Source of the DNA: Clostridium muellerianum
GTDB taxonomy: Bacteria; Bacillota; Clostridia; Clostridiales; Clostridiaceae
Assembly: GCF_012926525.1 (NCBI RefSeq)
Contig: NZ_JABBNI010000063.1
Span: 1-64,000 of the forward strand
DNA length: 64,000 nt
Direction of reading: 5' to 3'
In this document: piece after piece, positions 7,685 through 17,038 of the stretch
Position numbering within the stretch: position 1 is the first letter of the stretch
Layout: every line of letters starts with the position of its first letter
Made by a program: the position numbers and the translations under genes
The notes under the pieces: model-generated
What the model saw: the letters and a program-made list of their open reading frames with translations, nothing else
Told to the model about the DNA's origin: nothing
Database searches by the model: none

Positions 7685-10297
7685 TTATTGTATACTGCCT
7701 TTTATATTTTCAATAATAATTTCATCACTTTTCACATCAACACCTATGGTACACCCTTCATATACATCACCACTGATAATTTTCTTTGCAATAGCTGTTT
7801 CTAATGTATTTTCAATATACCTTTTTAAAGGTCTTGCACCATACACTGGATCATATCCTTCTTTTGCCATAAGTTCTTTAGCAGTTTCCGTTATTTTAAG
7901 AGATATGTTTTTGTCTTTTAATCTTTTTCTTATATCTTCAAGAAATATTTCTATTATACCTTTTATTTCTGATGTTGATAAAGGTTTAAACAATATAATG
8001 TCATCCAACCTATTTAAAAACTCTGGTTTAAACTTTAACTTCATTTCATTCATAACTCTGTCTCTAATATGCTGCTCTATTCCTGTGCTTTCTGTATTCT
8101 CTAATAAATAACCACTTCCAATATTTGAAGTCATAATTATTATACAATTTTTAAAATCTACAAGTTTTCCTTGATTATCTGTAAGCCTTCCATCATCTAA
8201 TATTTGAAGAAATATATTAAACACATCCTCATGAGCTTTTTCTATTTCATCAAATAGTATTACACTATAAGGTTTTCTTCTTACAGCCTCTGTAAGCTGA
8301 CCACCTTCTTCATACCCTACATATCCTGGAGGAGCTCCTATAAGTCTAGATACAGAATACTTCTCCATATACTCTGACATATCTATTCTTATTATGTTTT
8401 CCTCACTATCAAATAAGGTTCTAGCTAAAGTTTTAGCCAATTCTGTTTTTCCAACTCCTGTAGGTCCAAGAAATATAAATGATCCTATTGGTCTTTTAGG
8501 GTCCTTCATACCAGCTCTTGCTCTAATAACTGCATTGGACACAGCTGTTACAGCTTCTTTTTGTCCAATTACTCTCTGTGAAAGTTCACTTTCTAATCTT
8601 AAAAGTTTTTTTCGCTCACCTTCTACAAGTTTAGATATAGGTATTCCAGTCCAATTTGAAATTATCTGTGAAATTTCCTGCTCTGTTACCTCTTCTTTAA
8701 GCATAGCCCCTTGATTATTTTCTTTCAGTATTTTCTCTTTTTCCTTTATTGAAGCTTCAAGCCTTGGTATTAATCCATACTTAAGCTCTGCTACTTTATT
8801 TAAATCATATTCTCTTTCAGCTTTTTCAATATCTCCTCTAGCATTATCTAATTGCTCTTTTAAATTTCTAATTTCAGTTATCTGAGATTTTTCTTTTTCA
8901 TATTTGGCTGTCATTTCATTATCTCTATCTTTTAGATTACTTAATTCTTTTTCCAAGAATTTAAGTCTTTCCATAGAAGCATTGTCTTTTTCCTTAGATA
9001 ATGCTTCTTTTTCAATTTCTAACTGAAATATTTTACGTTTTACCATATCCATTTCTGTAGGCATGCTATCTATCTCTGTTCTTATCATAGCACAAGCTTC
9101 ATCGATAAGATCTATTGCTTTATCTGGCAAATATCTGTCTGTTATATACCTGTCCGAAAGCTTTGATGCTGCAATAATAGCTGAATCATGAATTCTTATA
9201 CCATGATATATTTCAAATCTTTCTTTAAGCCCTCTAAGTATTGATATAGAATCCTCCACCGTAGGCTCATCTATCACTACAGGTTGAAATCTTCTCTCTA
9301 GTGCTTTATCTTTCTCTATATATTTTCTATACTCATCAAAAGTAGTTGCCCCTATACAGTGAAGTTCTCCTCTGGCAAGCATTGGTTTTATAAGATTTCC
9401 TGCATCCATAGAACCTTCTGTTTTTCCCGCTCCAACTATAGTGTGAATCTCATCTATAAAAAGAATTATCCTTCCTTCGCTGTTTTCTACCTCTTTCAAT
9501 ACTGCCTTGAGTCTTTCTTCAAATTCTCCTCTAAACTTTGCTCCTGCAATGAGAGCTCCCATGTCTAAAGAAAATATTATTTTATTTTTAAGCCCTTCTG
9601 GTACATCTCCTTTTACAATTCTCTCCGCTAAACCCTCCACTATAGCAGTTTTACCAACTCCAGGTTCTCCTATAAGTACAGGATTATTTTTAGTTCTTCT
9701 AGAAAGTATTCTTACAGTCCTTCTAATTTCATCATCTCTTCCTATAACAGGATCTAATTTATGCTTTTTAGCTTCCTCTACTAAATTTCTACCGTACTTT
9801 ACTAGTGCCTCATAAGTACCTTCTGGATCTTGAGTTTCAACTCTTTGATTTCCTCTAACCTGAGATAAGACACTTAAGAAAGCGTCTTTAGTAATATTAA
9901 ATTTATTTAATATCCCTTTTACTTCTTTAGAGTCCACATCCATAATTCCAAGCATTACATGTTCTACACTTATATAAGAGTCTTTAAACTTTTTAGCTTC
10001 CTTTTCTGCTTTTGCAAAGACGTCTTCAAATCTTCTAGTTGCATAAAGAGATGAATTTTGAGCCCCTTCCCCTAGAACCTTTGGCATTGTATCTAAAACC
10101 TTGCTTATTTCATCTCTTAGTAACTTTATGTCTACTCCCATTTTACTAAATATATTAGGAATAAGCCCATCTTCCTGAGATACTAAAGCTTCCAAAAGAT
10201 GGATAGTATCTATTTGCTGGTGGTTATGCCTAACAGCCACTAATTGAGCTTCATTTAAAGCTTTCTGAACTTTTATAGTTAACTTTTCTATATCCAT
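7685..10297 (-). CDS. clpB: ATP-dependent disaggregase ClpB
   Basis: 870 aa, full ClpB length. The N-terminal Clp repeat domain spans residues 1-150. AAA+ module 1 has Walker A GEPGVGKT (210-217) and [16 protein letters not shown] long coiled-coil middle domain (about 410-530), which separates ClpB from other Hsp100 proteins, is followed by AAA+ module 2 with GPTGVGKT and [12 protein letters not shown] and a sensor-2 GARPLKR near the end. Working with the DnaK system, it extracts proteins from aggregates in the cytoplasm. It is a single-gene unit with its own promoter and terminator. No CIRCE element is present upstream; a 21-bp palindrome next to the -35 box is the visible regulatory candidate. 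Confidence 0.97.
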   Translation of the reverse strand: MDIEKLTIKVQKALNEAQLVAVRHNHQQIDTIHLLEALVSQEDGLIPNIFSKMGVDIKLLRDEISKVLDTMPKVLGEGAQNSSLYATRRFEDVFAKAEKEAKKFKDSYISVEHVMLGIMDVDSKEVKGILNKFNITKDAFLSVLSQVRGNQRVETQDPEGTYEALVKYGRNLVEEAKKHKLDPVIGRDDEIRRTVRILSRRTKNNPVLIGEPGVGKTAIVEGLAERIVKGDVPEGLKNKIIFSLDMGALIAGAKFRGEFEERLKAVLKEVENSEGRIILFIDEIHTIVGAGKTEGSMDAGNLIKPMLARGELHCIGATTFDEYRKYIEKDKALERRFQPVVIDEPTVEDSISILRGLKERFEIYHGIRIHDSAIIAASKLSDRYITDRYLPDKAIDLIDEACAMIRTEIDSMPTEMDMVKRKIFQLEIEKEALSKEKDNASMERLKFLEKELSNLKDRDNEMTAKYEKEKSQITEIRNLKEQLDNARGDIEKAEREYDLNKVAELKYGLIPRLEASIKEKEKILKENNQGAMLKEEVTEQEISQIISNWTGIPISKLVEGERKKLLRLESELSQRVIGQKEAVTAVSNAVIRARAGMKDPKRPIGSFIFLGPTGVGKTELAKTLARTLFDSEENIIRIDMSEYMEKYSVSRLIGAPPGYVGYEEGGQLTEAVRRKPYSVILFDEIEKAHEDVFNIFLQILDDGRLTDNQGKLVDFKNCIIIMTSNIGSGYLLENTESTGIEQHIRDRVMNEMKLKFKPEFLNRLDDIILFKPLSTSEIKGIIEIFLEDIRKRLKDKNISLKITETAKELMAKEGYDPVYGARPLKRYIENTLETAIAKKIISGDVYEGCTIGVDVKSDEIIIENIKGSIQ

Positions 10298-10383
10298 AAA
10301 ATAACCTCCTATTAAAATGTCATAACTTAAACATTATGTTTATCTCGCAAAACACTCTATTATCATTGTTCCTTTTAACTCCT

Positions 10384-10411
10384 ATTATAATCAATTTTAC
10401 TAACTATTCAA
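10384..10411 (-). promoter_or_regulatory. Sigma-A promoter of clpB
   Basis: Minus strand TTGAAT (10411-10406), 16 bp, TATAAT (10389-10384). It predicts a leader of about 80 nt before the clpB ATG at 10297. Confidence 0.6.
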
Positions 10412-10417
10412 TATAAG

Positions 10418-10438
10418 TTGTAATAATAGTTATTACAA
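10418..10438. promoter_or_regulatory. Palindromic operator candidate upstream of clpB
   Basis: Perfect inverted repeat with arms TTGTAATAA and TTATTACAA separated by TAG, starting 7 bp upstream of the clpB -35 box. The only gene it can serve is clpB, because the neighbour on the other side ends here. The regulator is unknown; it resembles no heat-shock operator I can name with confidence. Confidence 0.45.
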
Positions 10439-10460
10439 AATTATTAATTTTAAGTATAAA

Positions 10461-10490
10461 AAAATCATCCTCAATATTAGGGATGATTTT
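10461..10490. terminator. Terminator after the second HTH-TPR gene
   Basis: Stem AAAATCATCC (10461-10470) and GGATGATTTT (10481-10490), loop of 10 nt, with A-rich DNA on the left giving a U run for leftward transcripts. Confidence 0.8.
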
Positions 10491-10500
10491 TTATTAAACA

Positions 10501-11757
10501 CTACATCTTTTTTTCTAAATTAATAGCAAAATTAAAATACTTTATGGATTCTCTTACATTATGCATCCTATAGTACATATCACCCATTTCCATATACCTT
10601 CTATATATCTCATTGTTACTAGCAAACTTCAACAATGCATCCAGAGATAAGTTCATATACATTTCTGCAGATGTAAGATCTCCTCCCTTTTCCAAAATCA
10701 ATGATTTATAATAATATGCTCTTTCTATAAAAGTTATATCGTTTAAAGTTATAGCACAATTTACAGCTTCATTGCAAACTGTTTGCGCTTTATCTAACAC
10801 ATTATTTTCAATTAACTTATCTATGCTCATTAACATAAACTTAACTAAGTCTTTCTTGTTATCCTTAGGATAACATTCTAATGCTTTATTTACGTAACTT
10901 ATTGCCTTATCCTTAATGTTTAAACTAAACATTACTACAGCACAATTATATATTGCTTGAGACTTATGAGCTAAGTTATCGTCATATAAGTCATAAGACT
11001 TTTGTTCATACTCGTTAAAGTTATCCATATTATTTCGTCTAAGACATAGTATAGCAAGCATATGATAAGCTTCTGCTTTTTTTATATCATTTTCTATATA
11101 ATTAACTAACTTTGTAAGATTTACAGCTATTTCATACGCTGTTTCATAATCCTCTAACATTACATAACAGGCTGCCTCATTATAAGTTGCCCTTGCCAAC
11201 AAAGCATAATCTTTGTTTTTTTTAGAAACTTCTCTTACATTGCTATAATAATTAGCAGCTTGAGAAAATTCTTTTGTACTATAAAAAAATCTAGCTATAT
11301 CCATGTAATACATTACACCATTTTCTTCTGTAAAACATTTTTTCCAGTAATCATAATACTTAGATATTATAAGCTGTATTTTTTCAATTTTATTTTTATC
11401 TAAATAATAATTAAACAATAAATGCATTATCTCAAAAGATACATCAAAATAAAAATATTGCTCTGCAAACTTTAAGTTATATTCTAATACACTTTCATAT
11501 TCATCTGAGTATCCATTTTTATATACATCCCTAATATTTTTTACTACTTGAGATTTAATATCCTGTTTTAAATATGATGCATCAATCTGAAGTTTTTCTG
11601 CTATAAATTCCAATATCCAATCTTCAGGTTTAATTTTATCATTTTCAATACAGCTCATTTTTGAGACCGATATCTTATCCCCACATAAATCTTTTAAGGT
11701 GTATCCTTTATATGTCCTAGATCTTTTAATCTTTTCACCTGTAGAAAGTATCTCCAT
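10501..11757 (-). CDS. HTH (XRE-type) regulator with TPR repeats, copy 2
   Basis: 418 aa from ATG 11757, which has AGGTGAG upstream and matches the MEILS start of its neighbour; a GTG at 11766 would add three residues. Residues 1-65 form an XRE-like helix-turn-helix. The rest is a helical array of TPR-like repeats (for example SQAANYYSNVREVSKKNKDYALLARATYNEA cut short here, and the C-terminal DMYYRMHNVRESIKYFNFAINLEKK region). It is a clear paralogue of the gene just upstream (9-18 nt away), so the two are cotranscribed. HTH-plus-TPR proteins of about 420-430 aa include peptide-responsive RRNPP regulators; that role is a possibility only. The recognition helix is more diverged here (SVSKMSCIEN) than in the neighbour. 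Confidence 0.85.
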   Translation of the reverse strand: MEILSTGEKIKRSRTYKGYTLKDLCGDKISVSKMSCIENDKIKPEDWILEFIAEKLQIDASYLKQDIKSQVVKNIRDVYKNGYSDEYESVLEYNLKFAEQYFYFDVSFEIMHLLFNYYLDKNKIEKIQLIISKYYDYWKKCFTEENGVMYYMDIARFFYSTKEFSQAANYYSNVREVSKKNKDYALLARATYNEAACYVMLEDYETAYEIAVNLTKLVNYIENDIKKAEAYHMLAILCLRRNNMDNFNEYEQKSYDLYDDNLAHKSQAIYNCAVVMFSLNIKDKAISYVNKALECYPKDNKKDLVKFMLMSIDKLIENNVLDKAQTVCNEAVNCAITLNDITFIERAYYYKSLILEKGGDLTSAEMYMNLSLDALLKFASNNEIYRRYMEMGDMYYRMHNVRESIKYFNFAINLEKKM

Positions 11758-11775
11758 AATTCTCACCTATTCACA

Positions 11776-13080
11776 CTAAGAGTCTTTTAATATTCCAAGT
11801 CTTCTAAAAGTTTCCACGCCTTCATTTAAATACCTAGCAGCCTCATTCTCTCTATTGTTGTCCATATAAAACTTACCAACCATAATACTTATTTCAGCAA
11901 TTTCCTTAGTGTAATCCATATTCCTAACAAAACTTAATGCCATAAGTAAAGTATTTTCTGCATCAGTTAAGTTAGATTCCAACATATCTATTCTATATTT
12001 AAGTAGATAATAATGTATTAAAATTCTATCACTGCCATCTTCAATGCTATCCATTATATTTTTAAGCATCATTTTAGCATTTTCTATATCTTTAAGTTTT
12101 ATATAATTTTCACATATACTTACTAAAGTTTCCACAATACTAGAATCTTTAATCTTTACCTTTAATTCTCTCGCTTTGTTTAAATGTATAAAAGATTCCT
12201 CTAAATTACCAAACTCATAGAATAACTTTCCAAGACTATTCTCTATTTTCGCAATATGTGTAACATCATTAATTTCCCTATACACATTTAGAGTTTTTCT
12301 AGAGTATTTTATGGCATTATCTATATCACCTTTTTTATTATACTCTTCAGACAATAATAATAATATCTTAGCATATTCTTTTTTATTATCCATCTGTCTA
12401 AATTTTTCTTTTGCTAAATAAGAATAATTCATAGCCTTTTCTGTATTTTCCAGCTTAAAATAAACACAAGCTATATTATAATATATTTGTCCAAGTAAAA
12501 AGTCATTTCCTATATCATTTTCATTATATACACTTTCTGCTTGTTGAAAATAGCTGCAAGAAGAATGATAAGCTTTTAACTTTATCGTTATTTCTCCAAG
12601 ATTTACAAATGTTTTAATGGTTTCTTCATAATTATTATTTTTTATAAATATTACATTAGAGGAAAGAAAAAACTGCTGTGACAAAGCATATTCTTCTTTA
12701 ATCATGTATATAACGCCTCTAAGATATAAATTTTTTGCTTTTCTATATTCTAAATTATACTTTTCCGCATAATATAAAGCTTTTTCTATGTACTCTTCAC
12801 CTTGATTTAAATCTTCATTTATTATATAAGATTCTGCTATATTTTCAAAATAGGTACATATCTTTTCTGCCTGTGTCTCCTCTGATTCCATAAGGTATTC
12901 TATAGAAGTATTAAGCGCACTAGCAAGATACTCAAGCAAATCCATACTAGGATTTGATTTTCCAGACTCTACGAGACTAATTTGTCCCGGAGTAATTCTA
13001 TCCCCTGCTAAATCTTTAAGCGTCATATTAAGATCTTTTCTTCTTCTTTTTATTTTTTCTCCTAAAGACAATATCTCCAT
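11776..13080 (-). CDS. HTH (XRE-type) regulator with TPR repeats, copy 1
   Basis: 434 aa. The N-terminal helix-turn-helix (residues 7-62) is canonical XRE: LGEKIKRRRKDLNMTLKDLA, then TPGQISLVESGKSNPSMDLL. It is followed by about nine TPR-like helical pairs to the end, for example DFLLGQIYYNIACVYFKLEN. The start has AGGAAGAG upstream. TPR arrays in such regulators bind signalling peptides or partner proteins; no peptide gene is recognisable nearby. It is the first gene of a two-gene unit with 10501-11757. An inverted repeat at 13142-13169 lies 60-90 bp upstream and could be an operator for itself. Confidence 0.88.
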   Translation of the reverse strand: MEILSLGEKIKRRRKDLNMTLKDLAGDRITPGQISLVESGKSNPSMDLLEYLASALNTSIEYLMESEETQAEKICTYFENIAESYIINEDLNQGEEYIEKALYYAEKYNLEYRKAKNLYLRGVIYMIKEEYALSQQFFLSSNVIFIKNNNYEETIKTFVNLGEITIKLKAYHSSCSYFQQAESVYNENDIGNDFLLGQIYYNIACVYFKLENTEKAMNYSYLAKEKFRQMDNKKEYAKILLLLSEEYNKKGDIDNAIKYSRKTLNVYREINDVTHIAKIENSLGKLFYEFGNLEESFIHLNKARELKVKIKDSSIVETLVSICENYIKLKDIENAKMMLKNIMDSIEDGSDRILIHYYLLKYRIDMLESNLTDAENTLLMALSFVRNMDYTKEIAEISIMVGKFYMDNNRENEAARYLNEGVETFRRLGILKDS

Positions 13081-13141
13081 AAACTCACTCTTCCTTTATT
13101 ACACATATATTTATGCATACATAAACATTCGGGAAAAATTT

Positions 13142-13169
13142 AGACATATATTATTATAAGTATATGTCT
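13142..13169. promoter_or_regulatory. Inverted repeat upstream of the HTH-TPR pair
   Basis: Arms AGACATATA (13142-13150) and TATATGTCT (13161-13169). A TATAAT hexamer on the minus strand (13158-13153) falls between the arms, so a protein bound here would cover a -10 box. I find no good -35 box, so the promoter itself is uncertain. Confidence 0.4.
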
Positions 13170-13331
13170 GAAGTAGAACCTATTTTTAATTCAGTTTGTC
13201 TACAATTATTAATCCATACACTACATTTGTATAAACAAATGAGTTTTTAAGATTTTTGAACATTTACTACATAACTAAAAAATACAGCAAAGTAAAAAAA
13301 TTTTACAATGATTATTTTTTATAATACATTT

Positions 13332-13417
13332 TGTAATTTGTGGTTAAAAATTTTAACCATATTAAACTTTTTCAAATTACACATATCATTATAACATATT
13401 TTTTAATGATAACACAA
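13332..13417 (-). promoter_or_regulatory. Promoter and structured 5' leader upstream of the HTH-TPR pair
   Basis: Minus strand TTGTGT (13417-13412), 18 bp, TATAAT (13393-13388). Immediately downstream is a nested hairpin: outer arms CAAATTACA/TGTAATTTG (13373-13381, 13332-13340) and inner arms GGTTAAAA/TTTTAACC (13342-13358). The transcript would carry a leader of about 300 nt before the gene at 13080, or be a small RNA. The rest of 13081-13492 is AT-rich with no supported gene. Confidence 0.4.
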
Positions 13418-13492
13418 AAATTTTTAATTTAACTATATTATTATCATTATATATGGTATTTATCTTTTCCATTTATGCTTTATTAAGCAAAA

Positions 13493-13540
13493 AAAATTGC
13501 GTATTATAGAATTTATATAAATTTCATAATACGCAATTTT
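13493..13540. terminator. Bidirectional terminator after the YtxH-like gene
   Basis: 15-bp stem AAAATTGCGTATTAT (13493-13507) with its complement at 13526-13540; the 18-nt loop is itself partly self-complementary. A run on the left, T run on the right. Confidence 0.8.
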
Positions 13541-13622
13541 AATCGTTATTAAAATTTTTAGGTGTCTAAAAAACGATACATATATGTTACAACATTATAA
13601 TATTTTAATGTACAATTGTTTC

Positions 13623-13787
13623 CTACATCATTTTATCTCTCATGTTATCATAAGCATCCTCTGCCATATTCTTCATATACTTTGCAGTTCTTTTTATTCT
13701 TTTTCTTGTTGTTCTATCCATTCCTGGAACTAACATCATCCCTAAAGCAGCTCCTACTAAAGCTCCTGTCACAAATTTACCACGCAT
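13623..13787 (-). CDS. Small YtxH-like protein (54 aa)
   Basis: Start ATG 13787 with GGAGGAATAGAAT upstream; stop TAG at 13623-13625. The protein starts MRGKFVTGALVGAALGMMLV, a glycine/alanine-rich hydrophobic segment ending in PG, followed by a strongly basic, helical tail rich in K, R and M. This is the layout of YtxH-domain (general-stress, membrane-associated) proteins, but shorter than most. The ribosome binding site, the codon pattern and a dedicated terminator support a real gene. Function is unknown. Confidence 0.7.
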   Translation of the reverse strand: MRGKFVTGALVGAALGMMLVPGMDRTTRKRIKRTAKYMKNMAEDAYDNMRDKMM

Positions 13788-13883
13788 ATTCTATTCCTCC
13801 TTCTTATACATAATTAAATATTTTTGGCTTCATATATAGAATATGCATTTTTGTATATATTAAACAAAGAAAATTATACTAAA

Positions 13884-14798
13884 TTACTGAACACATTTAT
13901 CTAATAAATAAATAATAAAATTGTTTTTTTCTTCACCACTTAAATTAAATATTAAATTCTCAGCTTCTTTTGGATTTTCATTATATCTTTTAATAACATC
14001 CTCAAATGCAGTTTCACCTATTTCATTTTTTTTATCACTAGAATTAATTACATTTATTTTTTTTTCTCCTTTAGGAGCTAACTTCATAATTTCCTGTTTT
14101 ATCTCTTCGCTTGACACATTTAAAGAATTTGCAAGCAGCCATTTTTCCACAACTTTATCTGACTGAATCAATAACTTTTCCTTACACTTTTCATCTACAA
14201 GTTCATTAAAAAAGTCGCCTGTATGACTATCTACTTTAACAAAAATCACCTGAATACCTTTATTCATTAATTTATTCATCTTTTCATAGTATTCTGCCGA
14301 TGACTGTTCCCTTCTTTCCCAAAATCCTGTAGCATGATGGCAAATACCTTCATAATCATGAAATATAACTACTTTTCTATCCCCTTTATCTAAAGCGTAT
14401 TCTACTCCTTTAATAGCTCCTTCTAGTTCACCAGCTATTTGCCTGATGTTTCTTTTAGAACTATCTTTTGATGCTTTACTGTCTATATATTCAACTATAT
14501 TGTTTCTAACAGCCACTACACCATATGAATACATTTCTGTACTACTGTTATAACTACCATCAACATAAATATGCAAACAATCCTCAGGATAATTTAGGTC
14601 TTCTTTTTTTAATAATTTACTGCCTTCACTTAGATATTTATTTGCACTATTAATATCCTCAAAACTTTTATACTTAGCCCCCTTAACCCCTTTAACATAC
14701 TTTAAACACTCTGACCAAGTATTAACTATTTTATTTTCTACTTTCTCATTAGTCTGAAAGTTAAACCCTTCTTTTATTGCATACACCTTTTTTCCCAT
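13884..14798 (-). CDS. RNase H with N-terminal viroplasmin-like domain
   Basis: 304 aa. Residues about 1-60 (KVYAIKEGFNFQTNEKV, then FEDINSANKYL) form the small caulimovirus-VI/viroplasmin-like domain that binds RNA/DNA hybrids in eukaryotic RNase H1 and many Firmicute homologues. The RNase H fold follows, with the first catalytic Asp in IYVDGSYN, Glu in GELEGAIKG, an Asp in FHDYEG and a late His/Asp region (VKVDSHTGDFFNELVDEKCKE). It would cleave RNA in RNA/DNA hybrids. The last 80 residues are an extra charged helical tail of unknown role. Monocistronic, with an AGAGGTTAAGT site. Confidence 0.88.
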   Translation of the reverse strand: MGKKVYAIKEGFNFQTNEKVENKIVNTWSECLKYVKGVKGAKYKSFEDINSANKYLSEGSKLLKKEDLNYPEDCLHIYVDGSYNSSTEMYSYGVVAVRNNIVEYIDSKASKDSSKRNIRQIAGELEGAIKGVEYALDKGDRKVVIFHDYEGICHHATGFWERREQSSAEYYEKMNKLMNKGIQVIFVKVDSHTGDFFNELVDEKCKEKLLIQSDKVVEKWLLANSLNVSSEEIKQEIMKLAPKGEKKINVINSSDKKNEIGETAFEDVIKRYNENPKEAENLIFNLSGEEKNNFIIYLLDKCVQ

Positions 14799-15061
14799 AC
14801 TTAACCTCTTTTATTTCCATTCTTACATACTAGAATTTAATGTTCACTTTATAAATAAAGTATACAATAAATTAAAATTTCTGCAATGAATATTTTAGAC
14901 TTGTTATTTTTTTGAAGATGCCTTATATATACAAATTCCATAAATTACTTTAGCAAATTTTATGATTTTCATTAGACTAAAAATCAAAAATACTATAATA
15001 TCATAATCAAGGTATTTGAATGGCGTAAAAAACGTTTGAATTTTGGAAAGGTGAGGTATTT

Positions 15062-16807
15062 ATGAAAAAAATTAAGAATAAGTTTATATTAATCCCTATG
15101 TTTACCGCTCTGGTTTTCCTAGGCTCTTCTATATTTTTTAATTATGGTCTTAAATCTGCAGACTACAAATCTTATGTACTGTTTTTAAAAGATGTATCCA
15201 ATAAAAATATCTCTACTGTATACACAACTAATTCTTCTAAAATAACTGTTAAGTTAAAAAATGGATCTATGTATGAAACAGACAATCCTAGAACAAATGA
15301 CTTTAAAGAATCCATGCTAAAAAGCAACATCACTGTTTCTGAAGATATTCCCTATAATAATAAAGGTCTATTTTCTTCAATCGGTTTAATTATATCTATT
15401 ATTGCCATTATTGTTATGTGGCTAAAGTCAGCAAACATTACTTCTAAAGGTATGCTATCAGTAGATGCCCTAGATACAATGGAAGTTGAAAATACAGACT
15501 ATAACTTTGAAAGCATCGCCGGTAACGATGAAGCTAAAGAAAGCGTAAAAGATTTAGTTGATTTTCTAAAAAACCCTGATAAATATGCCTCATACGGTGC
15601 AAGAATGCCAAAAGGTGTTATGCTTTATGGGGAACCTGGTACAGGAAAAACTCTTCTTGCAAAAGCTGTAGCTGGAGAAGCTGGTGTTCCTTTTTACGCT
15701 GTTTCTGGTTCTGACTTTATTCAGGTGTATGTAGGTGTAGGTGCTAGTCGTATAAGACAATTATTTAAAAAAGCTAGAAATAACAGTACAGGAAAAGCAG
15801 TTATATTTATTGATGAAATTGATGCTATAGGTAAAAAAAGGGATTCAGGTAAAAGCAGCGGTGGATCTGATGAAAGGGATCAAACTTTGAATGCACTTCT
15901 TACTGAAATGTCCGGATTTAATGAAAAAGAAGGAATTATAGTAATGGCAGCTACCAATAGATTGGATATGCTGGACCCTGCTCTACTTAGACCTGGAAGA
16001 TTTGACAGGCACATAGAAATAACACTTCCCGACATAAGCGCTAGAGAAAAAATTATTAATTTACATTTAAAAAATAAGCCTACTGGAAATATAAATATAA
16101 AAGAATGGGCACAAAAAACTTCTTATTTTTCCGGAGCTAAAATTGAAAACTTATTAAATGAAGCTGCGATACTAGCTTGTAAAGAAAATAGCAAAAATAT
16201 AGATGATTTACATTTAGATAAAGCATTTTCTATAGTACTAGCAGGTCATGAAAAGAAAAATAGAGATTATATAAAAGATATTGACAGAAAAATTACCGCT
16301 TATCATGAAGCTGGACATGCTCTTGTTTCTCTAAAAATTCTTCCTAATGAAACAGTATCAAAAATAACTATTATACCTAGTACTAAAGGTGCTGGAGGAT
16401 ATACATTAAGTATACCTGAAGATAATTTATATCAGAATAAAACTTATTTAAAAAATAGGATAATGGTACTACTCGGAGGAAGAGCAGCCGAAGAAATTAT
16501 ATTTGGAGCTGATTATATAACTACAGGTGCCCATAATGATTTAAAACGTAGTACAAGCATAGCTTTTAACATGACAACTCATTATGGTATGGGTGAAACT
16601 TTAGGTCTTTTAAACATGGAAGAACTTTTAAACTTAAACTTAAATCCAGATCAAATTATTAAAGAATGTAAAGAATTTATAGATTCCGTGTATGAAGATG
16701 TTAAAACATTACTTTTAAATGAAAAGCACAATTTAGAAAAAATAACTAACATGCTTTTAGAAAAAGAAACTTTATATAAAGAAGACCTTATTTTAGAGGA
16801 CAATTGA
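15062..16807 (+). CDS. FtsH-type membrane AAA+ zinc metalloprotease (divergent)
   Basis: 581 aa, shorter than usual FtsH (600-650). Two membrane segments (about 8-24 and 104-120) flank a short extracytoplasmic loop. The AAA+ domain has Walker A GEPGTGKT (190-197), Walker B VIFIDEIDAIG (247-257) and the arginine-finger region RPGRFDRHIEI. The protease has HEAGH (415-419) and the third-ligand segment TTGAHNDLKR. It would pull out and degrade membrane and cytoplasmic proteins. The pore loop reads FIQVYVG instead of the usual FVEMFVG, so the central aromatic is Tyr. It looks like an accessory FtsH paralogue. Its last codons (L-E-D-N-stop) lie within a repeat element (16795-17030). Ribosome site AAAGGTGAGG. 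Confidence 0.92.
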   Translation: MKKIKNKFILIPMFTALVFLGSSIFFNYGLKSADYKSYVLFLKDVSNKNISTVYTTNSSKITVKLKNGSMYETDNPRTNDFKESMLKSNITVSEDIPYNNKGLFSSIGLIISIIAIIVMWLKSANITSKGMLSVDALDTMEVENTDYNFESIAGNDEAKESVKDLVDFLKNPDKYASYGARMPKGVMLYGEPGTGKTLLAKAVAGEAGVPFYAVSGSDFIQVYVGVGASRIRQLFKKARNNSTGKAVIFIDEIDAIGKKRDSGKSSGGSDERDQTLNALLTEMSGFNEKEGIIVMAATNRLDMLDPALLRPGRFDRHIEITLPDISAREKIINLHLKNKPTGNINIKEWAQKTSYFSGAKIENLLNEAAILACKENSKNIDDLHLDKAFSIVLAGHEKKNRDYIKDIDRKITAYHEAGHALVSLKILPNETVSKITIIPSTKGAGGYTLSIPEDNLYQNKTYLKNRIMVLLGGRAAEEIIFGADYITTGAHNDLKRSTSIAFNMTTHYGMGETLGLLNMEELLNLNLNPDQIIKECKEFIDSVYEDVKTLLLNEKHNLEKITNMLLEKETLYKEDLILEDN

Positions 16808-17030
16808 CAAAGTACAGAGGACAGTGAAGGTAAATTTTCTTCCTTACGTCAGAAAACTAATACAAATTTAAAGCTTGTTTTGCTAACGCAGAACAAGCTT
16901 CAAATTTATGTAAATCAGCAATGTTTCACTTTAGTGAAACGATCTATCCAAAACTTAATTGAAGATTTTTCGTAGTGAAGCGGAGAAAAATCCTCCTTCA
17001 CTGTCCTCTGTCAATTGTCCTCTGTCCTCT
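16795..17030. repeat. Structured repeat element with terminal inverted repeats
   Basis: 236 bp between two convergent genes. The left end AGAGGACAATTGAC (16795-16808), then AGAGGACAGTGAAGG (16816-16830), is repeated inverted at the right end (about 16994-17030), where the two blocks are adjacent and an additional GAGGACA copy is present. The interior holds two more hairpins, AAGCTTGTTTTGC/AGAACAAGCTT and GTTTCACTTTAGTGAAAC. No coding potential. The size, terminal inverted repeats and a related copy at 27353-27386 suggest a MITE-like mobile repeat. It supplies the ftsH stop codon and may act as a terminator for both flanking genes. Confidence 0.75.
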
Positions 17031-17038
17031 AAAAAAGT

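Noticed and set aside
10298-10460. CIRCE or CtsR operator upstream of clpB
   Set aside because: Neither the TTAGCACTC-N9-GAGTGCTAA pattern nor tandem GGTCAAA heptads are present.
13616-13813. A 65-codon plus-strand frame at 13.6-13.8 kb
   Set aside because: The opposite strand has a 54-aa gene with a proper GGAGG site, sensible protein features and a terminator.
16808-17038. A small gene between ftsH and the rhomboid gene
   Set aside because: The interval is almost filled by an inverted-repeat element with stop codons in all frames I checked.
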